This document shows positions 44,237-57,100 of a DNA stretch of 64,000 nt, piece after piece. The translations under genes were made by a program, and so were the position numbers. The notes under the pieces are model-generated. The model saw only the letters and a list, made by a program, of their open reading frames with translations, had not been told where the DNA came from and did not search any database. The DNA is from Oscheius dolichura (taxonomy: Eukaryota; Nematoda; Chromadorea; Rhabditida; Rhabditidae), in NCBI GenBank assembly GCA_932521035.1, contig OW051496.1:1178001-1242000 (forward strand). Reading direction: 5' to 3'. The stretch's first letter is position 1. The number at the start of each line of letters is the position of its first letter.

Positions 44237-45543
44237 GAACGGGGGACATAGCTCGACGTACTGTGGTTCAACATAGGGAGGGTCGTTCGGTCGTACAGAG
44301 CCGTGTAGAATGATCGGACGGCGTCGGTGATGGAGTTCTGGTCACGGACAATCAATCCATTGTGGTTTCGGACAGCGAGAATGGGCTGACGTCCATGACG
44401 TTCTTTTATCACAGTGTGCATAGCGCATCTTTTGTCAATAGCTCGCTGTATTGCCTGCTCATGGTGGATCCGAAGATCGTCTTTTATGCTCCTTCGAAGA
44501 TCTTTTGACAGTGCAACGAAACGTACATGATAGTGAGGGAGACCATGCAGCTGGGCACGTTGTCGGAACAGGGCAGCCGTGGCTGCAGAGATATGACTTG
44601 GTCTTTGTCGAGGGACGCGGGCGTTGTCTCGGGCGGTATTCAGTCGTTCAATCAGGCTTCTGTACGTCTCAGTAATGCTAGTAAATTTCCATGGCTGTTG
44701 TTGTATGGCAGCAGATGTTCGAAAAATGTTCCAGTCTGTAATGAACTGCTGAGCCTTCCTATCAGATAATCGGAACCAGCGGCGCGGCAGGAGAAGACGG
44801 GCACGTAGTAGTCGGTGGTCAGACGCGAAGTTGAACTGGTTGAGAATGTTGACATCGCAAATGTGGGCGCGAGCTGGGGCAATGATGAAGTCGATCTGAT
44901 GGAACGAAACTCCGGCTGGATGGCGCCAGGTCCACTGCTGGGTTGGCTTCTTCGGGAAGAAGGTGTTCCAGATTCGGGATCTTGTGGAGTGGCATAGGTT
45001 GACGACGGACTGACCTCGGTGATTCCGAACTCCATAAGGGTGTGGGCCAATACAGACATCTGCAGCTTCTTTTCGACCGACTCTTGCATTCATGTCGCCC
45101 AAAAGTATAGATAACATGTGTTGACGGCGGGCCAGTTTCATTTCTGCAGTGATGGTGTCAGTAAACTGATCGTAGTCGGTATCTGCATAATCGGATGTTG
45201 GAGCGTATACAGATATGAGACGTAGGGACCTCTGGGAGCGAGGAATCTTCAAGTCCAGTGTGCAAACGCGCTCGGAGATAGGCCGGAAGTTGGAAACGTT
45301 AGTGAGGTGTCGATAGTTGACAAGAAATCCTACCCCTTGTCGAGGTCCGGCTCCGTGGTAGTAGATGAGGTGTCCGCTTGTCAGTGGTATTGTATCTGTT
45401 CCGGCCCTTCTGACTTCTGATAGGGCGATGATATCGAACTTGATGAGGTCGACGGCCGATGACAGAGTTCGTAGGCGTACGGCAGAGGCGAGCCCTTGAG
45501 TGTTCAAGGCACAGATGTAGAGGGATCCTCTGGGGTGAAGCAT
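44152..45543 (-). CDS. LINE apurinic-type endonuclease
   Basis: The frame opens YICALNTQGLASAVRLRTLS and contains IIALSEVRR, GVGFLVNYR, SVYAPTSDY, LLGDMNARVG, QIDFIIAP and ASDHRLLRARL, the successive catalytic blocks of the exonuclease-endonuclease-phosphatase fold (metal-binding E, D, N and the final SDH). It nicks target DNA to prime reverse transcription. A connecting region runs to about 44275, where a single-base frame change separates it from the reverse transcriptase; beyond that point the remaining codons are out of the true frame. Confidence 0.85.
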   Translation of the reverse strand: MLHPRGSLYICALNTQGLASAVRLRTLSSAVDLIKFDIIALSEVRRAGTDTIPLTSGHLIYYHGAGPRQGVGFLVNYRHLTNVSNFRPISERVCTLDLKIPRSQRSLRLISVYAPTSDYADTDYDQFTDTITAEMKLARRQHMLSILLGDMNARVGRKEAADVCIGPHPYGVRNHRGQSVVNLCHSTRSRIWNTFFPKKPTQQWTWRHPAGVSFHQIDFIIAPARAHICDVNILNQFNFASDHRLLRARLLLPRRWFRLSDRKAQQFITDWNIFRTSAAIQQQPWKFTSITETYRSLIERLNTARDNARVPRQRPSHISAATAALFRQRAQLHGLPHYHVRFVALSKDLRRSIKDDLRIHHEQAIQRAIDKRCAMHTVIKERHGRQPILAVRNHNGLIVRDQNSITDAVRSFYTALYDRTTLPMLNHSTSSYVPRSWSPKSAKPLTEPVLQLRRDWIISHPTC

Positions 45544-45900
45544 ACTTCTCTCGCTTGCTGGCGGGTTGAGAAGGACGTTGACACTTTCCGACCAGCAGAC
45601 CGAAGGCAGCAGAAGAAAGACAAGATCCGACCGCTCGGTGTGGTGGAAAAATGAAAAGACGAAGATTACGAAAATTTAATTTTCACCTTGTTTATGAATA
45701 GCAAAGAAGTTAGTACTCTCGCTTCTACTCTGCCGTCCAGTTCAGCTTCTAAAATTTATGCAACCCCGGGATTATTGCCATCTTTCCCAATATTTCACCG
45801 AGACAATAAAAACAAGAAATATGGTATGTCAAGTATTCGATCGTTCATTCGCTGCGTATAATTAGAATAAAGTTTTTTATTTCCACACAAAAACGGCTAT

Positions 45901-47515
45901 TTATCCACGTCCAGGAAGTGGAAGACGAGGTCCTGGATTGATCGGCATTGTACGGGGTCTCGGCAGTCTGTTCGGCTTGTCGGCGGCGTTGATTCCAGTA
46001 GCCAGCTGAAAAATGAATCGTTATAGATTTTCTCTGTTTTGGGATCCTTATTTATAAACATCTTTACAGTTTCCCTTCTTCGTTGAGTTGGACACAAAAA
46101 ATTGCAATTGTTCCAATTTGTCTTCAGGATATTTCCAACATTGTCTTCAGGATATTAGTAGGAAAAAAAAATCTAATATTTGATTGGAAAATGAAACAAA
46201 TAAGCCAACAGGCCGGCTTATTTAAACTGGCTGAAACTGACCAAAACATAGTGCCTGGTCTGATAACGGGGGGTCGGAGTTGACCAAAATAAAATGGGCA
46301 GCAGTGGATCGTATCGCATATTTGGATTCCTGTCACTAGAGCAGAGCGTCTTATTGTTGATTTATAAGTTTCATGAAATCTATAAGATTATATTATTTTG
46401 TTAGATAATTATTCTTGCTGAAGATGAGTATTACAACGGCTAAAATGAGCTCATTGGTGTCAAATGACCGTATTTGAAACAAGAACAAAATGCCTATAGT
46501 TCGTTTTCAACCTCGGGAGTTTCCCACCGTGGGCCATTAGGCAATTTGGACAAAAAAAGCGCTGGAATTCCAGGTTAAAATAGAGAATCAGACAACTTTT
46601 GCTCGCCAAGTTCCCAAATGGTCCCACGGGGAAAAAAACTAGAGGGTGGAAACGGACTATGGATCTTACTCTACCTGGATAATATTTTCAAAAGTCATCA
46701 TGACATTGATACAGGAACCATGACAGACTTTCTTGGTGCTGTTTTGAAGACATAGAACCTATAAAAAATGAAAACAACTTTATCGCTAGTCAGTAAACCA
46801 CTTTTTCCACACCTCTATCAGAAAAGCAAATATAAAACGTCAAAATACCGTAATTTCTTCATTACTCGCTCACTCTTTTCACTGGGGGAACTGAAACACG
46901 AACAATTGTGACCGTCACGCAATGGAGTCTTTCAACAAATGTTTCAAGTCGGGGCTATAAGTTTCGTCTTGAAACCAAAAAAAAATATTTTGCTCAGACC
47001 GCATTAGAGTCGTGTAATAAAACTAGAAAATAAGAAGAAAGATCCGCGAAAGTAACGGGATTCTTCCCGATAAAGGCCACAAAGAATTTTTTAGATCACA
47101 ATCTTTTGAATAATATATTTTACTTTTCAATAGGTTTACAAATGGGCGACTTGGAATACGTGTCAATAAGATGGAATTATTTTTCCGCCAGTTGAACATG
47201 AATTCGCCTTCTTCACGTGAAAATCGGGTGTGAAAAGAGAGTTCTTGGTATTCCCCCCTATAATTTCAGTGAAATGATAAAAGTACAGAAAGTTAGGAAC
47301 GAATGCTATAGATAAAAGAAGAAAAGGTCCCGAAGAGACAAAAATTACTGTAATTCTAGGTTTTTGTGGAAAAAAAGGTCTGATTTCTTTCACTTTCCTT
47401 ATAAGAAACGGCACCCGCACCAATTTATAGTACACGGTCGAAATGTCTAAATGGAAAGATACTTTACACTTACCAGAGCCAAAAAGAAGAAGACGGAAAG
47501 AAGCAAGGAGCGCAT
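45901..47515 (-). CDS. Secreted proline/arginine-rich peptide precursor 2
   Basis: Exon 1 (47474-47515) is 42 bases and encodes MRSLLLSVFFFLAL. A phase-0 intron of 1468 bases leads to exon 2 (45901-46005), which completes the signal peptide with LATGINAA and then encodes about 27 residues containing KPNRLPRPRTMP and NPGPRLPLPGRG before the stop. AATAAA is 20 bases downstream (45876-45881). The 48-residue precursor shares the exon plan, the signal sequence and the LA.G..AA.KP junction with the gene at 32034-33066 but has a much shorter mature part. Its size and Pro-Arg-Pro composition are close to short insect-type proline-rich antimicrobial peptides. A MITE lies in the intron, and a LINE is just downstream. 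Confidence 0.75.
46500..46665. mobile_element. MITE family D, copy 2
   Basis: On the minus strand GGGACCATTTGGGAACTTGG, AACCTGGAATTCCAGCG and GGCCCACGGTGGGAAACTCC match the order of copy 1 at 37141-37266. It lies in the intron of peptide gene 2. Confidence 0.65.
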
Positions 47516-47730
47516 CTGTCAAAATCAGCCGAGAAACCAATATGTACAGAAAGTTGACCATCAAAAAAACGGATGGTCGGTGGAAGTCAGTGGAAAATAA
47601 CGGTAGAGCCGGGTTCAGTTCCGTTGTGCCGGTTGAAATGGGGAGAAATAGTCAGAGATGGAGAGTACAGCTGGTTAAAACTTACTCTCCAGATGCTTTT
47701 GCCGATCGAATCTGACTATCTCGCCTGGGA

Positions 47731-47750
47731 TTTATATGTTTTATGAAATC
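47731..47750 (-). promoter_or_regulatory. Putative promoter block of peptide gene 2
   Basis: GATTTCATAAAACATATAAA on the minus strand combines a TATA element with a block like that before peptide gene 1. It lies about 216 bases upstream of the start codon. Confidence 0.4.
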
Positions 47751-48137
47751 TATGAAAAGAACGGGAGTCACGCTCCCCTCGGTTATTATCAACTAGTAAA
47801 AAGAGAATATAAAGCCCGGTTCAATTTTCAAGGAAATAACAACTATCCCTATGCACAGAATATTAAAATCTTTATTTCAAGTAATCACAAAACATTACAT
47901 ATACTTTTTTTTATAATAAAATGGATAGAAAAGAACTCTATAAAAGGGGGAATATTCTGTTAACTTGGTCAATAAGTGGAGGAGAAAAAGGAGTAAATAA
48001 TATGAGATCTAACCGGTGTCGAATTGAGGATTTCTGGATGTTGGCGGTAGCCTTTTTAAGTGATTTTTCTGGCGAGCTTTATATATTTTTTGGCCATTTT
48101 GGTTGTGAAAGAGCGGAGGGAACCCGTATTGTCCGAT

Positions 48138-51100
48138 TAAAAGTATACAGTAGGAGGGCCGCCATCTTGGGACACGGTGACGGGAACCAGCTGGGCACCT
48201 TGGGCCCTCTTCGGAGCAGGCGACTTGGCCGATTCGAAGGCTTTCTCTCCGCTGTTTACCACGTAACGACTGGAAAATGTAGTTATTATTGAGGAAAAAA
48301 AGCTACAATTTCCAAAATTACGGCTTGTAAACAGCGCGCGGGCGACTAACCAATTGAATCCAAGGCTTTTAGAGCCCCGTGCGCTGTTTACAACCCATAA
48401 TTTTGAAAAAACGATGAAAAAGTCCGGTTTCCATTAATTTTCAACAATTTTTTAGAGATAAATTATACAAAATTCAACCAGAATTAAGCAGTTATAGGAA
48501 GTAATTTTTATTTTATAGGTTGTGTGGTGCCTTTATATGCCGTATTTTTCGGAGAGCAACTACTTTTTCTTCGGGGGCCATCCGTTTCAAATAAAAACCA
48601 TCACAAACTCGTCCAAAGCCATCTGAATTGATTCAAATTCTCAAGTTCGCTTTTTTAAAAGTATCGCAAACCAGTTAATAATTCGAAAATCCGCATATCT
48701 CAATCTAGTTCTCCATGCTATCGGCATTATAAATTACGGTTTGTAAACAGCGCGCGAGTCGCTAAAATTGCTTCAATTGCACGAGTTCACAGCCGTCTAT
48801 TTTCCTTTTTTTTAGAGTTTGACCAGTTATAAAAGCAATTTTTTGAATTGTCACAATTCGGCGATGAACAATTTCCGGTTTAGAAAATTAGCAGCATAAT
48901 ACAGGCGCTATAGTCTGTCAAGAAAAGAGACGACATTCAAAGGTCTCAAATTTAGCTACGGGTCGAACTTGCAAGCAATTTTTTTGGCAGCCGAAAAACT
49001 CTCAGTCACCGCGCCCCGCTGCTAGGATTTTAGACCTTTGAATGTCGTCTTTTTTCTTGACAGACTATAAAACGTTTTGGCTGAGTAAATTACGCCTTGT
49101 AAACAGCGCCCGCTTCTAAAATTACTTTAATCCCGTCTCTTACTTAGAAAATAAACAGCACATTTTATAGAATGTTTCAGTCAGACGGTTACCTTTGGTC
49201 AATAAACTGCATATTGAACAGCCCCTAAACTTTTTGGCTAACCGAATTACGCCTTGTAAACAGCGCGCCCTGCAAAAAATGTATCAGATGGGGCACACTT
49301 CAGTTTTCTTTATTTTTAAAGTTTAGCTAGCGATTCTAATAGACGGGAAGGCTCTTTTTCCATTGAACGAATCGTCGACTGATTGGATTACAATGATCCA
49401 ATATTTTAAAAGTTTCGTGGTCCCGCTATAAGACCGCTTTTTGGAGATGTTTCACTCAAATGTGGATTGTGTCAGGAAAATAAACTGCACATAGAAAGCT
49501 CTGCTCTATTCTAGCATCAGACATACACAGAGAAAGCACCCAAAAGACCCGAAAAATAGAGTAAAAACTCCAAAAAAGCGACCTTCTCCTACCTCGGGGT
49601 GGGCAGAGTGCCGGTAATGGTGACTCCCGTATCGTTGCTGGTATTCATCCAGCAGATATTACTCCGTCGACGGGCTCTCCACCTGAAAGAAGACGTTAGT
49701 AAGCATTTATTGAAAGCTAGACCAGAAAAAAGCAGTAAAGCTAGAGATTAGTGAAATTTGAAGGTTAGCTAAAGCAGAAGAAAGAAAAGACAGAATTCGC
49801 CCCCCGAAAAGCTAGAAGCCGCCTCCGAGACCCGCCAGATCACCATAGCCCAGAAGTTTCTTTTTTTTTTGGTTTGATCAATTCTCACCACACGTCTACC
49901 CTTTCCTTTTGATTGTTCTTTCCACGGGGCGGATTCATTACGGGCCTGGAAGATAGAACAGACTGTATTTTATAACATAAACCACATTTGACCGGGGCAT
50001 TACGGCCAAAAATTGGGGGAATTGTAATGTTTTACCGGGATTTCATAAGGATACAATTGTATTAGGGACCGTTATATGAATGTTAGCCTGAATAATTAGT
50101 TTTCCTAGTTTTCCAGCCTTCATTTCCCCTCCCCTAGACCGTTTCCTTATTTGGAAGTTATACAGTTGATGAATGTCAACCCATTAAAATTATTGGAAAC
50201 CTACAATGTTTTATCCTTTGGCTAAAAGCTAAAAATCGCAAATACAAGGCTAATATATTAATCTCTCGATTCTTCTGCTGCCTCTTTTTCAGTTAGCCGT
50301 GCTGTGCTCATTTGCCTTCTCCTCTCCCCAACCAATTCCGCTAATTCACTGAATTTTATGACTTTTCCGGCTTCAATGCGCTTTAAAATAGACGCAGCTA
50401 CAAAAACAAGTGTTTCTGATATCAGAGGTCATCTTTTTGGAAATAGCGAAAATTCGAGGCGATTTTATTCCCTTTGCATCGTCTAGGCATCACTGAGTTT
50501 TCAAACATTCTTACATTTGTGTCGTATTTTATTGGCTAACACAGTCAGCAGCTATATTACACGCTTCTAAAACAAGTAGAAGACACCTTTGCTGAATAAG
50601 AGACGGTAACCGATAAAAAAACCTGTTCATCATACCGATAAAAAACGTTTTTTCGAGCTTTATCTAATCTTTAAAACCTAGGAAACAAAGCGGAAATATT
50701 CATGTGCGGCCAAACAAAACCTCCTCTTCTCATCTTCTCGTATAACATTTCTTTTAGTATTTCCGTTCCACTCAACAGTTATACTTTGTGAGAAATTGTG
50801 ATATTCGGGTTTTCTTATGTTTTGAGTAATTCAAAACACAAAAAGGGGCTACTTGGATCACTTCGATCACTGAGCCTTCAGCGAGTTTTTCAACTTTTAT
50901 AAAGTACAAGGATTTTTTTCTTCTCCAGCGGCAATTTTTAGTTTTAAAGGGTGAAGCACGTCATTGCTACGGGACCCTCATGGTAAGACTCAATTTAGCT
51001 ACAGTAATCCATCATTGAATAACATAAAAAATAAAGGATAGCGCAGAAATGTAGGATAATTTCATTGGAATCGGGTTATTAACATTTTTCCTAGTTTTAC

Positions 51101-54100
51101 CTAATCCATAAAAATAAGAATTTTTAGCCATTATATTATTTTTTTCGATCCGTTGTTTTTAGCATCTTTTCTAAACAGTCCCTGGTCACCTTCCCCTCCG
51201 TCTTCTTTTCCCTTCCCTTTCCTTCCTTTTTTCTTATTTGTTTGCCACCCGCTAGGCACTCTTTTTCCCCGGCTGACATAACACACATGAAAGCAAAGCG
51301 GCGGGATCTCTCTTTTCCCGCGAGCGGTCAGCAACAGCAAGAAAAAAAAACTAGATGGACGGATTTCCCGATTGATTTCACGCAAAATTGAAAATACCAA
51401 TGAGTAGGTATGATCCGGAAATAAAATAGGACGTTTGAAACTCACGCGGATTTGACTTGCTTCAATAGGAAGACAATAATTAGGATGACGATTCCGAAGA
51501 GGGCAAACAGGGCGACGATGGTCAGCAGGGTGGAATTACTCATTTCTTGGGTATACGCACTGTTTTTAATTATTATCTGCAACATTTTTTAATGAAAAAA
51601 CCGTTTACCCCCGTCGTTTGGAGATCTTTTATCGAAAGATTACCGTATTTTCCTGATTTTCAGGGTCAAAATTGAAAATTCGGGATGTTTGGCGGTAAAA
51701 ACGCTAAAAGATCCCGAAACGACGGATTTTTTTTTTAATAAAATGGGTTCTAGAAGGATCTTTTCAAATTGAAAACCTACCCGGGCGATGCTCGATCCAC
51801 CTTCTTCGTCTGTAGCGACGACAATGAGCTCACAACTGGTGCAAGTGGGCTTTGCTCCCGGTTTCAGACGGACAATACCGGAAGGATCGATGAGGAACTC
51901 CCTGAAATTGAAAATTCTCGTACACATATCGGCTGGAATGTTATTGTTGAAAGTTTTGAAGGGAATAGATAAACTGGCAGTAGAACAAAAAATAATATCA
52001 TCGACTGTAGTCGCACCAAATAACTAATTCAGTTTCACTTGGAATTTGGAGAATTTGTCGGTTTTTTCTCGTAATTTCTTTGAAGAAACAGGAATTTAGC
52101 GAAAACAGGAAATTTTTAACGATATAAAGACGCCGTAAAACGAAAAAAACTGAAATTTCTAACTAAAAGAGGGAGACTAAGAGCTTGAGGGAAAACTGGG
52201 GAGTTCAAAATGCAACATAACCCGAGGTTCAATGTTCACAGTTTTGAAGGGAGCACATAAATGGGCAGTGGAACAAAAAGTAATAAGGCACATAAAGCAC
52301 AATTCACTCGCTATCCATTTTTACATGGAATTTTGAACTTTTAACGGATTTTTTATCAGCTTTTTAGCAAGATGTGGCCACAAATATCTTTACAGTCTAA
52401 CCGTTCCTCTCAAATTTGCTGTAAATTAAAGGAACAGTACAAGAGTTTTTGCTACAGTACCCCAAGTTTTCGAAACTATCATGAATTTTGTTGTGATTGA
52501 TCTTATTTTGTAAAGCTAATTTTGCTGATCAAAACGCTCTGTTTAGTTTCACATAAATATATTGGAATACTGAGAAAAATAGAAAAAACACTGTTCAATA
52601 CCTGTAAACAGCGCGACACCGTTGCCTGACCGTCATCTGGACGCACGTCGGACGAAATTCGCAATACAAAATTGAAAATTGGCATGCATTTTTCTCGCGA
52701 ATTTGACATTTTTATAATTTTTAAAATAGATTAACTTTGATCAGAAAAAAAATCTGAACAAGATAAGGCCAACTTCAAAAAATTCTTGTACTGTACCTTT
52801 AACGCGACATCATGAGCCGAGGATGAAGCTATAGTTCTTTTCCAAAAAATAGGGATACAGTAATTTGCCTCCGTTCAAGACCATTTGGGAACGGAGAACA
52901 AAATCGCAAAATTTGCCTGATTTTCAAGAAAACCCTGATTACGGTATCCCTATTTTTTGGAAAAGAACTATACTGCTAAAGGTTGTATTTCATCTGCTCT
53001 CGGAACAAATTAATTTCACCTGACCTTTTTATGTTCAAGGAAAGATGCGATTCATTACTATCAGGTTCATTTGCTCTGTTCTCAATAAAAATAATCTCTC
53101 ATAAAAATCAATAAAAATCTCAATAAAAATGCTCAATAAAAATAATTAGGATTCTTCCAGGATACTAAAATTAGCGGCATGATCTTATTTTCCATCTTTT
53201 ACCTACAGTAATGGCCATAAGTACGAGGTCCAGTAAATAACACGATAAAACAGCGCGAAATCTCAAAAAAACTTCATTTGGGAGGTTACTGTGGCTGGTT
53301 TTTTACTGTTTTATGCTCAGTATTTCTAAATATCGAAGTTATAGACTCATTTTTTGGACCTAATGAGAAATTCACTTACCTGTTCATATTCATCAATTTA
53401 AAAGTCGCCTTTCCCTCTCCTCGTATCCGAATCGTTCCCAAAATGGGCAGCGACCCGATCTGAAGCTGATATTCCGATTTTTCAAACTCCAATTTATGCG
53501 GCTCGGCAACTTTATCCACTATCAGAGTCAGCGGGGTGGAAATAGACTGGAATTTTCAAAAAATTTGGTTTAAAATGGCGGGAAAACCTCTCCCGAAGCG
53601 GTGGCAGTTACATTCCAGTTGTGTTCCCCGGCTTGGAGAGGTTCTCGGACGGATACTTCCCCCGTTTTCAGGTCAATTCCCAGGGCGGCGTCTCCAGAGA
53701 GGGAATAACGAACCTTCGCTCCCTAAAATTATGAAATTCGAAAGAAAAAAAGGGAAATTCAAACCTTGTCGGATAGAGCCTCAACTATGAAAAGTGGAGA
53801 GCCTATTGGAAGTGAAGCCGGGACCTGAAAGCTACTGTTTTGAAGAGGATTTTGGACTCAAATAAACCACAGGAAACCTAGAAAATTTGAAATTTTGACG
53901 GGAAAAAAGTATTGAAGAGGAATTCCACCGGAGTCGAGAAAGTAACTGATTTTGGAGTGGAATTTTGGACTGAAATAGACCACAAGAAACCAGGAGAATT
54001 TGAATTTTCGACGAAACGATTATTGAATTCACTTTGAACTTTAGCAATTTTATGGATTTCATGAAACTTTTAAATAAAATGTAGGAGGATTTTTTAGGAG

Positions 54101-57100
54101 GAGGGCTCCGGAAATCTCATAATTATTGTAACACCTGCTTATTTTAGGCATATTTTGAGCAAAAAAAAGCGGAAACGAGTTTGTACCAAGATTTCAATGT
54201 TTGCTTCAATAGAAACAGAATTTTTTCCATTGAAAAATTTTTTCCACTAAAATTGACTCTAAGCCATTTTATAGATTTCATAGAATGTACAATAATGCTA
54301 TTCGGCAATTGTATCGATAGAGTATAGATGGTACTGCTGTGACCTAGCCTATGGGAAGATAGACCACCAAATTCCATTTTCACACTCTCAGTAGTGAAAC
54401 TTTACTGCTGACGATAGCCATAGGAACGGCAAAGGGACTTTTAGGAAGCTCCCCAATTTTTCGATCACAGGAAACAGAAAAAATAAATCCGCGATTTTGC
54501 TGTTGAACACCAGACCGTAGGACTATTGACTTGAAATTGAATCGAAGTTCTTTTAAAGATTTTAGAAAACGTGAAAAATAATCGAAAATCACGAGCATCA
54601 TGTTTTTGGCTTGAACAGCCTCATTATTGGCTGCTAAAAGATGACAGAACGGTTTGGAATATGAATCTAGCGATTTTATAAATTTCATGAGGCTTTTAAA
54701 TGACAATTGGACATTTTTGATCACTACGCTTCCCTATGTTAGACGTTAGCAGCACTAATATGTAGTTCAATAGACAATTTTTAGAGCTCTGCACAAGATT
54801 GCGAGTTTGATTTTAGAAAAAGGCAAGAAGAAAATGCTGGAGATAATCCTATAAGGCCAAATGTATTGATCATCGAGTCTGCAGTAAATTCTTCTGATTT
54901 TATAGGTTTCACGAAACGTATTAACCCCAATTACAGCTTTTCTATCAATACCGTCCAGGACAGTGCTTTTCCAATTTTCTCATCAAAGTTTCGCAGAATA
55001 TGAGGTTTCGCTTTCGTCATTTATAAATTGACACTTTTGCAAACCAGTCGGATTATTGAACGTTGCTTTTGAAAATAATTGTCGAAAAGAGAAAGTTGAG
55101 GATAACTAAATATTAGACCAAAACTCGAAAGCGCAACCACTTTGAAATAATTTTTAAAGGAGCCATTTTGATTTTATAAATTTTAGGAAACTTATAAAGC
55201 TGATATCTCTATTGCTAACCAACTATCAGCCTCGCAAATATATGAGAACTGTAACTAAAAAAAGAATGGCGTCATTGGCACCAATTTTACCATATTTTAA
55301 ACGGAATTGAAAGGAACTGCTCCCATTTGTGAATTGAACAGAAAAATTGATTCCAAGCTTTCTTTTTATAGATTTCGTAGAATGTACAAATGTATCGACG
55401 GAAGCCATGAAGCAGTTCAGTTCGTGTGCTTTACGTAGTTAGTTTATGGAGGATAGACCGCTAAATTTAATTTTCAAAATCTCAGCAGCGACGCGCTATT
55501 GAAACCCTGCTATGTGAACGGTAAATATACGAGATCTGTGACAGAAAGTATCGCCTCATGGATACTATTTTTGCCCGTTTCTAGTGTAATTCAAAAGAAA
55601 GTCTCCCTGATGGAGAGCAATTGGATCTTAGCCTTATCTTCCAAATCCAGATTTCTCATATACCGTCATTCCTCATGAAAAACTAACAATTGCTCCCAAA
55701 ATTGCTTCAATCTACCTTTTTAGGGAGGCTACCTCAAACAAGTGCAACATTGTACGTGTATAAATGAATTGTAGACGTTATTTTTCCTGTTTTACTTAGT
55801 TTTTAAATAGAAGAGCTTGCCCAGAATAGTGCTAACAACATACTTTTACTTATTTCAAGGGCAATTTAAGAGTTAGGCAGGTTTGGAGTAAGAATTCTTG
55901 ATTTGAACTTTGTTCTCCAAATGTTCCTTATCCCCAATCCTCTTACCTTTGCCGAGTATGTCCTGTGTCTGAAGTGTAGTTTCGGCCCCAGATCCACCCG
56001 AATCACCGCCGACGCATTCCTCTCCGGATGTTCCTTTTCATGGACCTGAAAAATTGAATTTCTCTCTCTCGTCCCCCAAGTTGAAGACAGCCAAATTGGC
56101 AATAATCCTCCCCCGGTTTCAATTCCGGAATTATGCGGGAAAAGGTCACGGCACAAAGTCAATCAGTCGAATTGCCGCCGCAGAGCCTTTCATCTATCGT
56201 CTAGGCGCCAAATTACCAATTACCGGGGCGGAGGGCGCCGTCTTCTTCCCCAGCTGGGTCGTTAATCGGCGGACAGCGAACCACCATTTATTGTACAGTT
56301 CAAAGAGGAAGAAAGTGGAGAAGAGAACGGCAGGAAAATGAGGCATTTCGGCTAATTTTATGGCTTTCAAAAGGTCAAAAAATGAAAATTCCCAAATTAC
56401 GGTTTGAACGCCTTGTAGACAGCGTACATTGCTTTATTCCTTATTTTCAAAACAGAGACCGATCACAAAATATTTCAAGTAGAAGTTATAATAGTCCGGA
56501 GAAACAAGAAGTTATTCGGATCCATTTTCGGTTTCTCCAAAAAAGTAACAAATAATGTACTCACCCTGACGACCAGTGTAGCTCGAAGTGGAGGTGGATC
56601 ACTCCGAACACGGATAGTTCCCCGAGAATCAATGGAAAATTGTTCCGAGAGTTCTGAAAATTGGAGTTTGATGTTATTTCTTTGAATTGTTTCATAGCGC
56701 CCTTTTTATGGTTACAATGTTTCGCATAACTGATAAGTGCATAACTAATCATCTCAATTTTTGACCGAAAACTCAATTGATCTAGTTTTAGGGAGTTTTT
56801 ATAGGTTAGATCAACTGTCGAAATCGGTTTCTTTGTCGTTGTAGCGTTATCAACTTCCCCAAAATTTTCCAAATTCTCTTTTCCCCCAGTTTCAGCATCA
56901 CCTTATAACATTTCCCTAATAGCTTGAAAGCACTCCCAATGCGTTATTTCGGATCCATGTCTTCTCGTTCCAAATTTCCGCCTTCTCCTGTCTCCCCCCT
57001 CTCTCTCAAAATTTACTTACTCCTAGTTTCAAGCTCCCTTTTTAGTTTCTCCTCGACAAATTCAAACAGTTTGATTCGTTCTCTTGCTAAAATTTTCCCC

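Larger units (their letters stand above)
42690..45660 (-). mobile_element. RTE-like LINE retrotransposon
   Basis: The minus strand encodes an apurinic-type endonuclease followed by a reverse transcriptase with the LAYADD active site. An A run at the 3' end near 42690 is consistent with retrotransposition. No gag-like first reading frame is present, as in the RTE clade. Boundaries are approximate because no target duplication was found. Confidence 0.8.
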
